NCBI GenBank assembly: GCA_026770025.1
Contig: JAMXDE010000054.1
Coordinates: forward strand, 310,001-374,000
Length of the DNA stretch: 64,000 bases
Direction: 5' to 3'
Source of the DNA: Craspedostauros australis
Taxonomy: Eukaryota; Bacillariophyta; Bacillariophyceae; Mastogloiales; Achnanthaceae
In this document: positions 9,943-20,359 of the stretch, piece by piece
Position numbering within the stretch: the first letter of the stretch is position 1
Layout of the letters: each line of letters starts with the position of its first letter
The notes under the pieces: model-generated
Database searches by the model: none
What the model saw: only the letters and a program-made list of their open reading frames with translations
What the model was told of the DNA's origin: nothing
Translations under genes and position numbers: made by a program

Positions 9943-12602
9943 TTACCAACCCATGATCTTGAATCGTAGGTATTCGAAGACTGCGATGGACAATCCTTTG
10001 GTGAAGATGTCGGCCAGTTGCTCCGGTGTTGCGATGTGCTGGATGTAGATGAACCCTGCCTTAACCCAGTACCAAAAGAAGCGCCACTTAGTCAGGAAGT
10101 GTTTGATGCGCGCGGTTGGTTGATGATTGGTGGCGAGGGAAATGCAGGCTTGGTTGTCCTCAAAAACGGTACACTGGAGGTTGGTGTGCAGCGGCATGTT
10201 GGTGCCTGCGTTGTTGATGACTTGGCGGATGAGCTGTTGGATGGGAATCAACGTGCGCATTGCCAGAGAGAGAGCGGCGTACTCGGACTCCATCGTGGAT
10301 AGCGCAATCTCAGTTTGGAGTTTGGACTTCCAAATAAGGGGGCACCCTCCCAATGTGATGAGGTAGCCGGTGCGCGATTTGACGGAGACGGGGTCCTGGC
10401 TGTCCTCTCGTCCGTAGAGCCCTGCGAAGTCTGCATCCACGTAGCACTTGAGATCAAGCTGCCCAGTGGGACGCACAATGGTGCCCTTGTCCTCAGTATG
10501 TTTGAGGTAGCGCATGATGTGCTTGATGGCCTTAGCATGCGAGCGACGAGGGTCACTTCCGAAGCGAGCGACTTGGGAGACCGCAAATGCTAGGTCGGGG
10601 CGAGTGTTGGTCGTGAGATACAGCAACATGCCGACGACGGAGCGGTAGTTCCATGGCTCGTTCATGGGTGGCTCATCCTTGCATTTTCCAAGTGCGAGCT
10701 GAGTGGTTGGCACAGGGCACGGACTGCAGTTTGCCATCTTCGTGGTTGCGAGGATCTTCTTGATCAATCCTGGCTGGCGGAGATGGACTGTGTCTGCTTT
10801 TGGGTCACGGCTGAGCTCGATTCCCAGGAATTCGTTGAAGCTGCCTTCTTGGGCGAGCTCGAAGCCGAGGTCGCGCATTGACTTGATGAAATCGTCGGCG
10901 GCTTGCTTGGTCTTGGAGGCGATGCCTACGTCGTCAACGTAGAGGACTATCATGATGTCCGGTTTGATGAACAGGCACTGCTCTTGGTCGCAGGCCTTGA
11001 AGCCGATCGTGGTGAGCACTCGAATCAGGTGTTTGTACCAGAGACGAGGAGCAATCGTCAAGCCGTACAAGCTCTTGCGGAGCTTGAGGCAGGTATCAGG
11101 TCCCTTCGTTGACTTGAATCCGCGAGGGAGATGAAGGTACACGGGCTTGTGAATGGAAGCCTGCACGAAGGCGTTCGTGAAGTCGATGGACGTTGTTGCC
11201 CAACCCATGACAATGGATGTGCTGAGGAAGATGCAGATGGATGACCAAGCGACGACTGGTGCATAGGTGGAAGCGTCCTCATTCATGAGGTCTCCTTGGC
11301 AACACCAGCATCCCTTGTACTTCTTGATGGTTCCATCAGGAAGGCGCTTGCGGCGAAAGACCTAGGTTCCCAGAAAGATGCGATCGTTGACGACGTTGAT
11401 CTTCTTCACTTCCTCCCATGTTCCCTTTTCTGTGAGATCGCGGATCTCCTTTTCGGCGGCTTTCATCCACTCGTCCTTGTTGTCATCGCGAATGGCTTCG
11501 TCGAAGGAGAGAGTGTCTGGGTCGGTGTTGGATGCCTTGTACACGGAAGTGCGTTCGGCGATATCCAAATCGCCGCCTGCGGCGAAGTAGCTGATCATGC
11601 GATTATCGACGTAGGTCGGGAAGTTTGTTGCATCCCGCTGTGGCTCGATGATTGCGACGGAGTAAGCATGTTGCTCGATGTTTGCCTATGTGGCTGGTGG
11701 AATGCACTTCGCTGTGTCGAGAATGAATGACGGGTTGATGTCAAGTGTGGATCCTTGGTTGGGAGAGCGAGTCACTGGGGCCGATGTGAGTGGCGCTGTG
11801 TTTGATTCGATCATTCCTTGAACGAATTGCTCGATTTCAAATTCGCTTGGAAGTAGCCACGGTCCTGGGCGGATCGTTGTCATCTGGCGACGGAGCAACT
11901 CGAATGCAAGACGGTAGTGATGATTCTCGATCATTGCGTTCCACACGGAGCGAGTCCTTTGGACAAATGCATCTGCACTGAATGCTGACTTGGGTGGAAG
12001 GTACCCTTGATTCATGAGGTGCTCAGGATCTTGGTAGTACCATGGTCCTGATTTGGCCTTGGACATGAAATCGAGAGCGTCGAAGCGGGGTTCCATCGTG
12101 CCAGTGCTGATGAAGGTGCTCAGCTTCTCCACGAATTGCTCGACAGCGTGGTCGGTGGCCAGTCGGAGGAAGTCTTCGTTGAGAAACACGCTGTTGAGGT
12201 CCTTTTCGAAGTGATCCTCCATGTCCAAGTGGAAATTGTTGTATGTCTCCTGGAATGGAGTTGCTCCTTCCTTGGTCATGTCGTCGGGGTCCGGTTGCCA
12301 CCAGTCAGCCATGTTGATGCTTGCTTCTTGGGCAACTGTTGCCCTTGGCTCGAATGTTGGAAGGCTGACGTTGGTTGGTTGTGGATTCAATGTGTTGAAT
12401 CGAAGTCGGAGCCTGCGTAGCAAGTAGTGGGCGTCAACCTTGAATTGGTGTAGGTCGATGGAGAGAGAGTCGCTGCCTTCGCGTTGGAGAGGCTTGATTG
12501 TGTGTAAGCAATCAACGACAGCTTGTGAGAATGTGATGATTGATGCGGAATCAGGGTGTAGTTCCCTGGTGGTTGTCTCCTGTTCGATTTCTTGCATGCT
12601 AG
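9943..12602 (-). pseudogene. Copia A pol, 3' part: linker, reverse transcriptase and RNase H
   Basis: In one frame, this stretch carries a ~300-residue linker with no named domain, then the RT and RNase H domains. RT shows the IDFTNAF motif A, the LYGLTIAPR motif and an intact YVDD box. RNase H shows VDADFAG, MESEYAAL and EDNQACISLA, the copia-type catalytic set. TAG codons at 11686-11688 and 11362-11364 interrupt the frame. The second is in the usual Trp position of the RT entrance (FLGT-stop-VFRRKR). The ARGD-type motif reads CCQGD, so another key residue has also changed. The left piece joins directly to the integrase part across the transposon. Confidence 0.9.
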
Positions 12603-12629
12603 TGCCTCAAAGAGCCGGACCCCAAAAAT

Positions 12630-12895
12630 TGGTTACAATTGGTTACAGATTTTGGATCCAATTTTCCCGATCTCAGACTTAAAGTTATAGACACTCAATC
12701 GAACATCTCTTTGCATCTACCTAAACTTAAGACTCAGGGCTATCCAGGAAAGCAATAACATTATCTTGTTGTTACTACCATCTTGTCGATCTTTATCTGT
12801 ATGTTGACCCCCTTGGTGTGGTTTTTCCATCGGACGACGGACAGACTGGAATTTTTTTGGATCTCATTGGTTACAGTTGGTTACACGTAGAATTC
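12630..12895. repeat. Subterminal TTGGTTACA motifs, left end
   Basis: Two adjacent copies near 12632-12650 and two more near 12868-12885 in the same orientation. The right end has three inverted and one direct copy at about 16307-16346. Clustered motifs near the ends are candidate transposase-binding sites. Confidence 0.75.
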
Positions 12896-13218
12896 TACAG
12901 GAGTCCGGTAGGATCATGCCTCTTTTGTTCGAGAAATTCGACTCTCCATCTTTGAAGTCTCCGGACTTAGCGGTATTTGGCTCAATCTGTACAATAGATA
13001 TCATTTAAGAATCCTCTCTCCGAGGCGGTCACAACCATATGGTCTATATTGTGTTTGAGTGCGATGGTATGGAGGTATGCTTGCGTTTAGTGCTCCCATG
13101 GAGATCGGAATGATATTTGACCACTCGGATCCGCACTCGGAAGCATGTCTGAAAATTAAATTCCGTTGTTCGCGTCATCATGACGTCATGAGGAGGACAT
13201 AGCAACTCGACTGCGACC

Positions 13219-15861
13219 ATGGCAACAGCAACAGATGCAACACCAACAACAGGTGCAGCACCAGCTTTTCTCTACCCCAACCGACATCGCCCTCCTCTCT
13301 ATCTACTCTCCACTGAACATCGCACCATGAAGATCCGTCCTGGAAGCCACGTATCGAGTCCATGTGGACCTCTTGTGACCTCTGCAAACAGCAAGGGCAA
13401 GGTCCGAAGCATCCTGTATGGTATCGTCCTCAAGTCCCTCCCCAAGAATCACTGGGTTGTGCACTGGCGTTCCATCAACGCAGTGTGTGAACATGCAGGT
13501 ACCAAGCTGACTCTCCTGGACAAGACGCGAGTCGATTTGGACAGCAGCTGTGTCGAGGAGCTCATCCGCACGCAGAGTGTTGGGAAAGGATCAGCTGATC
13601 TAGACAAACTGTACAAGACTTCGCGATACCACAAGCTCTGTCACACCACATCAACGTTCAGTGACACATCTTACTCGCAACGCTCCAATGTCTCATCCCT
13701 TCCTAACAGCGCATCAGCCAGCCATGGCGCAGACATGGACGTCTCCAACCGAAACGCGGATGGATCTGCGCCAGGAATCTCGATTTGCGGCGACGATGAT
13801 GCAACAGGTGACCTGCATTCAACGTTTGACCCGAGCACAGGCGATTTGCTCGCGGGTGATGAATTGGACTACGTCATGCTACGCGAACAAGAGCCAGCAG
13901 GATACTCACACATGGAGGAGAAGAATGAATTGATGAATACTACAGTCACAGTTGGCAAGCAGAAGCATGCAGTGTCATGGACAGTAGTTGATGACGATTC
14001 TATTCAACACCGCGACGACGAGCCTCAAACCAAGCTTGGTGTGGCAGGTTTTGACTTTGGCAAAACATGTTTGCGAGATGACACCAACCGTGACCGCATC
14101 AACCTGCTGGGACTGGTGCAACATCTGTGGCCAGGTGATTGGAAGCGACAAATTGACGCTCTCAACAGGCGAATCAATGCAGGCGTAATTGATGTTGGCG
14201 GCCGTCGCAACGAACAGCCTGTATCAGAGCGCGAATTGTGGGTGTTTTTTGGGATCATGCTTGTTGGCAAGCTGGATTCCACCACGAAGCTCTGGGGCGA
14301 CCGGATGAGTGAAGGCTTCTGTGACGTAAGAGATCTCACGAAGCACATGCCTTTCCACCGATTCAAACACATCCGCGAACACTTCATTCCTTACCTGTTC
14401 TCTGACCCGGCCAGGCAACACAGCGACAAGTGGTGGCAAATTCAACCTGGGGTGGAGTTATTCAACAAACGTCGTTGTGACACGATCATTCCGGGTCAGG
14501 TAAAAGTCATGGACGAAAGCATGACTGCGTATAAGCCTCGTCTGACACCCACTGGAAACCTTCCGCATCTGACGCACATTCCGCGCAAGCCAGAACCACT
14601 TGGGGTGGAGTTTAAAACCGTTGCTGATGGCGAAACCGGTATCATGCTTCATTTGGAGATTCAACGCGGAAAGCGAGAGATGGACCTGGCCAATCACGTG
14701 AGAGATTGCGGGAAAGCAACTGTTGCCTGTTCTCTGCGCATGGCTCTGGCGACGCATGACATCGGTCGAAACAACATTCACATCGACACGTCAGAGTTTT
14801 CCTTCCCAAGAAGCATTTTCATTGGAGATTCATGGTTCGCCTCTGTGCAGACGTGCTCGGAGATCGCTGCGAAGGCGAATTTTGGATTCATTGGGATCAT
14901 CAAAACCTCGTCCGCCGGCTTCCCTCTCAAGTTTCTCCAAGAAAAGATGAGCGATTGGCCCTCCGGAACACAGCTGCTTCTGAAACGCAACCGTGACGAT
15001 GGGGATGTTGATCGTGATGATACCGCAACAGAAATATACGCCCTGGGATACAAGTACTCGCGCAATTCAGTGATTCCATTTGTGTTCTCCTCTGGATCAG
15101 GACATTTGGGGGCATCCACACCCTACATTGCGAGATGGATCGACGACGAACGCGGGCATCAAATGAAGGAGGTCCCAAGACCCGAGGTGGCGAGTAAGTA
15201 TTTTGGTGCGTGCAATGCCGTGGACACGCACAATCATGTCCGCCAAGATGTGTTGGGACTCGAGAGGATCTGGGTGACAAAGGACGGGTATTTCCGCCTG
15301 GTTACAACATTGTTCGCCCTCACTGTCGTGGATGCAATGAAGGCGTACACATATCATCTCGGTTCTCGCCACAGGCACAAACAGGTTACACTGCGAACCT
15401 TCATCAACATGCTCGCGCAGGACATGATCTTCAATGAGGAACATGACACGCCACGATGTGTGGAAACCACATCTATTCTGCCACAAGGGCACGCCAACGG
15501 TGCTGTGGACGATGGGGCGAAAGCATCCAACGAGCCAAACGACAGTGCGACCAACAACAACAGCCAACCACAACAGCAACAGAAACAATCACCTCACCGA
15601 ATCGGCCATCACCACCTGGTGAAAGCACGGAAGCAGCTATCAAATGTCTATAAGGACACCAATGGGCGCTTGAAGCAAGGTCAGAGATCGGCACGAGGAA
15701 GATGTGTCATCTGCAAGAAGGTTGTCTGCTTCGTATGTGAGCATTGCCCATCATCTGCGCCTGAAACGCCCGTGTGGTGCTGCCCAGCAGTCCCAAAAAA
15801 AAATGACACCCGCGCGTGCTTCCACACACATGCCACGAGCGACGAGGGAAATTCACACTAA
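13219..15861 (+). CDS. PiggyBac-family (DDE_Tnp_1_7) transposase
   Basis: An 880-residue ORF with the ATG at 13219 and stop at 15859-15861; a poly(A) signal AATAAA follows at 15864. The N-terminal 300 residues are divergent with an acidic stretch. The catalytic core starts near residue 340 (ELWVFFGIMLVG). Candidate catalytic Asp residues are in VMDESMTAYKPR, FIGDSWFAS and ACNAVDTHNH, the three positions used by piggyBac enzymes. The segment RKPEPLGVEFK is the conserved strand after the first Asp. The C-terminus is Cys-rich (CVICKK, CFVCEHC, WCCP, CFHTH), matching the zinc-binding tail of the family. No internal stops are present. A long Gln/Asn tract precedes the tail. Confidence 0.93.
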   Translation: MATATDATPTTGAAPAFLYPNRHRPPLYLLSTEHRTMKIRPGSHVSSPCGPLVTSANSKGKVRSILYGIVLKSLPKNHWVVHWRSINAVCEHAGTKLTLLDKTRVDLDSSCVEELIRTQSVGKGSADLDKLYKTSRYHKLCHTTSTFSDTSYSQRSNVSSLPNSASASHGADMDVSNRNADGSAPGISICGDDDATGDLHSTFDPSTGDLLAGDELDYVMLREQEPAGYSHMEEKNELMNTTVTVGKQKHAVSWTVVDDDSIQHRDDEPQTKLGVAGFDFGKTCLRDDTNRDRINLLGLVQHLWPGDWKRQIDALNRRINAGVIDVGGRRNEQPVSERELWVFFGIMLVGKLDSTTKLWGDRMSEGFCDVRDLTKHMPFHRFKHIREHFIPYLFSDPARQHSDKWWQIQPGVELFNKRRCDTIIPGQVKVMDESMTAYKPRLTPTGNLPHLTHIPRKPEPLGVEFKTVADGETGIMLHLEIQRGKREMDLANHVRDCGKATVACSLRMALATHDIGRNNIHIDTSEFSFPRSIFIGDSWFASVQTCSEIAAKANFGFIGIIKTSSAGFPLKFLQEKMSDWPSGTQLLLKRNRDDGDVDRDDTATEIYALGYKYSRNSVIPFVFSSGSGHLGASTPYIARWIDDERGHQMKEVPRPEVASKYFGACNAVDTHNHVRQDVLGLERIWVTKDGYFRLVTTLFALTVVDAMKAYTYHLGSRHRHKQVTLRTFINMLAQDMIFNEEHDTPRCVETTSILPQGHANGAVDDGAKASNEPNDSATNNNSQPQQQQKQSPHRIGHHHLVKARKQLSNVYKDTNGRLKQGQRSARGRCVICKKVVCFVCEHCPSSAPETPVWCCPAVPKKNDTRACFHTHATSDEGNSH

Positions 15862-16365
15862 TCAATAAATACACTTACATACAATACAATCTGTGTGCGT
15901 GTGAAGAGGGCATCAATTGATTGATTTGACTGTGTTGTTGTCTCTCGCCGAGGGTGTTGGCGATTCTTCATCAACAAAATTGTGAGGAGGGGAAGCGAAG
16001 ATGATGTGTGTGACGATTCCAAACGTGCCTGTGGTGCCCAAACACGTCTCGAATACCCAAATGCATTCGTGAATGATGGGGGTGCTTGACGTATCGTGTC
16101 ATTGCTCGCCGAGCAAGAGAGCGACAGACACCAAACTTTAGGATTGTATATATAAACTATATAATATGCTACAATATAATTACGAGTACAGGATGGCCCA
16201 TACGAGCTAAGTCCGGAGAGTTTAACTTTGGTTGATGCTGTTTTTGGCCTTTTTTTGTTCGGGACTTAAGTAGAACGTGTACCACGATCTACACGACATT
16301 TTTCTTGTAACCAACTGTAACCAACTGTAACCAAAAAAATTGGTTACAGCCGGCTCTTTGAGGCA

Positions 16366-18680
16366 CTAGCTACTGCGGGACAGAAGTAGTAATCGTCAGT
16401 ATCTTCGTCGTCCAACCAGGCGGCTTTGCCTCCCATACGCGCATACGTGAATCGCTTTGGTTGTTTGCGACTTCTCGTGCTTCGAGGTCTTGTTGGCGTT
16501 GACTCGGACTTAGGTATCATTGGTGACGTGGAGCTTGTTTCGATTGGCGTCGGAGCTGGACGTGGTAATGGAGTTGCTGGTCCTGAATTTGGTAACACAT
16601 GGGAAGGTGAGTTCGATTGCGGTTGAAGTGTTCGCTGGTCCGGTGACTCTATAGTTGGCTCAGGTACCGGGGGCTCATCCATAGCTCCCTCTGTCGAAGA
16701 TGTTTGCCTGTTAGCTCCCTCTGAGACTGACATTGGAGGGGCGAGAGTTTCACTCATGAGATCCGGGATCTGTTGTATCAGTGGTTGCGACTCTTTCGCC
16801 AATACCTGTGGCGCTCTTGCACCAATAGTGCGTGAGCTTCGCGTTTCAGTTACCTGTGGTGGAGTGTGATCATCCTTGCGTTTTAACCGGTTGTGGTCTC
16901 GCGTGTCTGACGCGAAGATGTCGTCCTGCTCCATTGATTCCACATCGTCGTCGTCAAATGGATATTGAAAGGTGGTGTCACCGAACATTCGGGTCCATTC
17001 TTCCGATTGATAGCTTGGAAGTTGCTTCAAGTTGGTAGCGATTGTTGCGAACCAGTCATCGAACACAACATGGAACTGAGGAGTTATAGAACCCATCCGC
17101 GGTGATAGGACCAGAGGTACGGTTGAAGCATGCTTCATAGAAAGACCCATGTTCACGTATCTCTCTCCTCTCGGTTCCCATCGGGGTATCTTTCGTCCGT
17201 TGGCCAGTGCTTTGTTGAGAACATAGACCAGGCTGCCCCATACGTGCAGATTGTGAAGTTGCTTGAGGGGAAGACGGATGCGTGACAGAATATCGTAAGG
17301 TGTGAGACCTGTGGCAGGGTTAGGCACGCGATTGTAGATGTACGCGGCGTGTACGACGGCCATTGGCCACAGTTGAGCGTCAAACATCATTGGCCAATGA
17401 ATGCTTTGATGCATCATCATGGTTCAGGCCATTGAGACGATTGTTCGTATGCTTCGCTCGGCTATTCCATTGTGATGATGTGCGCCGACACCTGCGAATC
17501 GATGGACTTGATGGAATATCTCAAGGTGCTTGGAGTATTCGGGCGAGGTGAAGGTAGTGGCGTTGTCCGATAGATAGGATCGTACGTGGACTCCCACATC
17601 TTGACACATCAGTTCGAACCGTTCTTTGGCTTCGAGGGTGGCGTGCGTAGTTAGCGCTGCCACTGGGTCCACATGAATGTATCCGGAAGCGTGATCGACA
17701 AAGATGGCTCCGCCCTTGTACATTTCGTTTGGATCACCCTTGCCTCGTCCTGAGAAGAGGCGTCCTGGTGTTCGACCGACGAAGTGGTCCACTGATACTT
17801 GTTGTCCCGGGAACAAGTGGTCGGTGCGCAAAACTCCTTGTTTGTCACGGATGACATGTTGGGTTATTCCTGGAGAAGGGCGACGGTGCAGCTTTCCGAA
17901 TTGGCATGCGGCGCAGAGCGGAAGGCTTGTGACCCTTGCCGCAGCTGTGTGCATCTTTCTAGACGATTTTGACCCAGTGAGTGCACCCGAACGCAGCAGG
18001 AACTTCACTCGACTGAAGGATAAATGTCCGAGACGATAGTGCCACCGAAGAAGTTCCTTTTGCGGTTGGGTGAGGTTCACGTTGTGGTCCGACACGGTAG
18101 AGACGATGGACGTTAGTGCAGCTGGCACGTCATGGATGTTGTCGGCGCTGTAGCTGACGGATGTTGGCAGCCTTGTGGATTTCTTGTAGTTCGCTACGAT
18201 TGCATTGCGATCGTCGTTTCCCAGGATTCCGCTGAGTTTGCAGGAGGACTTGTCGAATACGATTGTTTCGCCCTGATACTCTTCAAGGAGACTGGAAGTG
18301 CTAATTAGCTTGACCTTCGATTCAGGAACATGGAAAGCAGGCAGTTGCAATTTGCGAGGGCTTCCAGTTACGTCAAGGACATACCATTCGACGGTTCCCA
18401 ACGCATTCACTTAGATTTTCTTGAGGAATCCGTTGAGAAAGGTCGGTCTTGGTGGAGGGCTTGGAGTAGTACAGAAATCGTTGAGGTCATTTGTCACAGA
18501 AATTGACGCTCCGCTGTCCCATACAAGTTCGAATGGAGCATCGGGTGAAAGATAGCTCTCAGCTTTAGCTGGGGATGCAAAAGCATTGCGATTGGAGAAG
18601 TAGGATGCTAGACCTTGCAGAGTGAGTAGTGCGGGCATGTCATTGTCACATTGTTGCTTTTGGTTTCGATCATACATCAA
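16366..18680 (-). pseudogene. Copia A pol, 5' part: protease and integrase
   Basis: The frame starts at an ATG at 18680 that overlaps the gag stop (TGATG). A protease with WDSGAS is followed by a TAA at 18411-18413. Then come a GAG-pre-integrase zinc motif (HYRLGHLS with a downstream CAAC) and an integrase catalytic core with Asp in VDHF, Asp in LSDNATTF and Glu in GIAER. A TGA at 17421-17423 sits in the position of Arg after VSMA. The following domain (MMMHQSIHWP onward) is the integrase C-terminal and chromosome-targeting region, which is Pro/Ser-rich near the end. The piggyBac-like element interrupts the frame after FCPAVA. Confidence 0.88.
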
Positions 18681-20359
18681 GTCGATTCCGCGAGTTGGGT
18701 ACAGGCTCCAGAGGTTTCGTGAGATGGATGAGGTGCGACCTTCCTGGCGGGGCAGTTTTGCTGTCGTGAGTGTTTGTTTTTACCATAAGTGGAATTTTTC
18801 GATTGATTCCAGTGACGACGTTTTGATCTGTGATTGCGAGATTTGGTCCGAGCTTGGGGACGCCACACACGTTTTGTTCGTGGGGAGTTTCCTTTCGACA
18901 CGTTCACGGGTTTGGGTCCATCTGGGTCGAGACTTTCCATTACGAGGTCGTAGAGACTGCGTTTCACAGCCCCATTGAAGTGTGTTGGACGTTTGTGTAC
19001 TTGCTTGATCCGTTCCTTGACTCGTGCCTTGTTATAGGCTAGATCAGTAGAGTTGATTGAGTCGGGTCTTTGTGGAACGTTCGTGTGGAGGAGTAGTAGA
19101 GTTACGGCAATGAGCATCCAGGCGTTAGCTGCCGCGATGTACCACCCATACTCTACTCCGATGGTGATGACTTGGAGTGAAGCGAAGAGGAGAACCATTC
19201 CAACGATGCTACCGAAGTAGTTGAAGGAGGTGAAGAGGTTCCAGATGAGAGACCACCAGGTGTCTTTGTCTTGACTGGAGGCGGCTGTGAAGCACGTCCA
19301 CGCAGCCATGTCGATGGAGAGGTTGTCCTGCTTGGGAACATGCTTGCCTTTTGCCTTCGCCTTGAACTTGAAGTTGTCCTGGTGACTCTTGGTGTTATGC
19401 GAGAGACGCCAGCGGCGGCATTTGGAGCACCACATAAAAGTCTTGTTGTTGACAAGCTTGCGCTGTGGTTCACCGGGCTTGGGAGCTTTGGATGACCAGC
19501 CCTGGCCGGCGTTGCGTTTGGCATCGCGTTCCTTGGGCTTCTTGGAGTTGTTTCTCTTTCCGTTGTTCCTGGAGAAACCCTTGTGTTGCTCGAGGACGTT
19601 GGCGCTTGGATTCTTGACGGCGTTGTTGGCGTACGAGTACCTGGGCACGTTGCTATCTTTGGTACGCCTGATGGCATGCCAGCGATTTCCGCGCACCTCG
19701 TTGTCGTACGACGACTCGGCCTTGTTGCAGATTGCCATCCATGTGAGATCTTTTGCGGCAAGTTGGGGGCGAGCGTGCTCGTACGTGAAGACGGGGAGAC
19801 GCATGAGGATTTCCTCAAGGTCATCCTTCATCACATAGAGAGGACGTCGGTACTGTTCACCAGACCGGATCTGTCCTCCTGCCTGAAGGAAGGCATCGAG
19901 GATCGTTTGGAGGAGACGGAGGTCGAAGCGACCGGCGTCGTCGAGGCGCTTGCAAAGAGCACAAAGGTGGACTGCCATGAGACCAACGTTCTCGTTTGGG
20001 AAGGTTCTGCAGTTGACCCCGCGGATCTTGGCTGCGAGAGCGTCTTGCTCATCTAAGAAGTTGGCCGAGTTGCCGTTCATGAACTCAACGAAATGAGTGA
20101 TGAAGTTATCGTGGAACTTTGGCTCGATTCGGTTCATGAGCTGGTCTTCGAGGACTGGATCAAGACTGTCACAGAAGAACGCTGAGGCAGTCTCGTTGTT
20201 CTGGACGTCGTAGTGATCCCACTTCAGGTGATACTCGTTGAAGTGCTTGGTGGCATCTTCAAGAGTGAAGGCGGCTGGTGAGTCCAGGACGCAGGTCATC
20301 TCTGACTCTGCGTTGTCGTCAGCAATGTACGTCATGGTGAGGAGTCCGGTTCTGGCCAT
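18677..20359 (-). CDS. Copia A Gag with zinc-binding motif and hydrophobic domain
   Basis: 560 residues from the ATG at 20359. The frame also reads a further 17 codons into the adjacent LTR, which is an accident. The first ~250 residues are a capsid-like helical region. A basic Asn/Lys-rich stretch leads to a C-x2-C-x7-H-x4-H motif (WCSKCRRW with SHNTKSH). About 50 residues further on, two hydrophobic segments (around FGSIVGMVLLFASL and AANAWMLIAVTLLLL) would span a membrane, which is unusual for copia Gag. The C-terminus is strongly basic. The stop overlaps the pol start as TGATG, so pol is expressed by reinitiation or a shift of frame. The ORF itself has no internal stop. Confidence 0.85.
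   Translation of the reverse strand: MARTGLLTMTYIADDNAESEMTCVLDSPAAFTLEDATKHFNEYHLKWDHYDVQNNETASAFFCDSLDPVLEDQLMNRIEPKFHDNFITHFVEFMNGNSANFLDEQDALAAKIRGVNCRTFPNENVGLMAVHLCALCKRLDDAGRFDLRLLQTILDAFLQAGGQIRSGEQYRRPLYVMKDDLEEILMRLPVFTYEHARPQLAAKDLTWMAICNKAESSYDNEVRGNRWHAIRRTKDSNVPRYSYANNAVKNPSANVLEQHKGFSRNNGKRNNSKKPKERDAKRNAGQGWSSKAPKPGEPQRKLVNNKTFMWCSKCRRWRLSHNTKSHQDNFKFKAKAKGKHVPKQDNLSIDMAAWTCFTAASSQDKDTWWSLIWNLFTSFNYFGSIVGMVLLFASLQVITIGVEYGWYIAAANAWMLIAVTLLLLHTNVPQRPDSINSTDLAYNKARVKERIKQVHKRPTHFNGAVKRSLYDLVMESLDPDGPKPVNVSKGNSPRTKRVWRPQARTKSRNHRSKRRHWNQSKNSTYGKNKHSRQQNCPARKVAPHPSHETSGACTQLAEST

Larger units (their letters stand above)
12603..16365 (+). mobile_element. PiggyBac-like DNA transposon, complete, inserted at CTAG
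   Basis: Perfect 16-bp terminal inverted repeats, TGCCTCAAAGAGCCGG, bound 3763 bp. Flanking sequence is CTAG on both sides (12599-12602 and 16366-16369), and removing the element plus one CTAG rejoins the copia A frame without loss. Several TTGGTTACA motifs lie just inside both ends. A single long transposase ORF fills the middle. A near-identical second copy begins at 62434. Intact ends, an intact ORF and high copy identity suggest recent activity. Confidence 0.92.
9846..20359 (-). mobile_element. Copia A: degenerate Ty1/copia retrotransposon, split by a DNA transposon
   Basis: On the minus strand the order is gag, protease, integrase, RT, RNase H, which is the copia order. The pol frame is uninterrupted by indels from 18680 to 9943 once the transposon at 12603-16365 is removed. 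It contains four stop codons: TAA at 18411, TGA at 17421, TAG at 11686 and TAG at 11362. A polypurine tract AGAGGGAAAG (plus-strand 9858-9867) is followed by TTGAGATTC, the likely start of the 3' LTR. The 5' side is disrupted: an unrelated-orientation LTR (20360-21148) abuts the gag start codon, so the native 5' LTR is not found. The element is non-autonomous as it stands. Confidence 0.9.
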
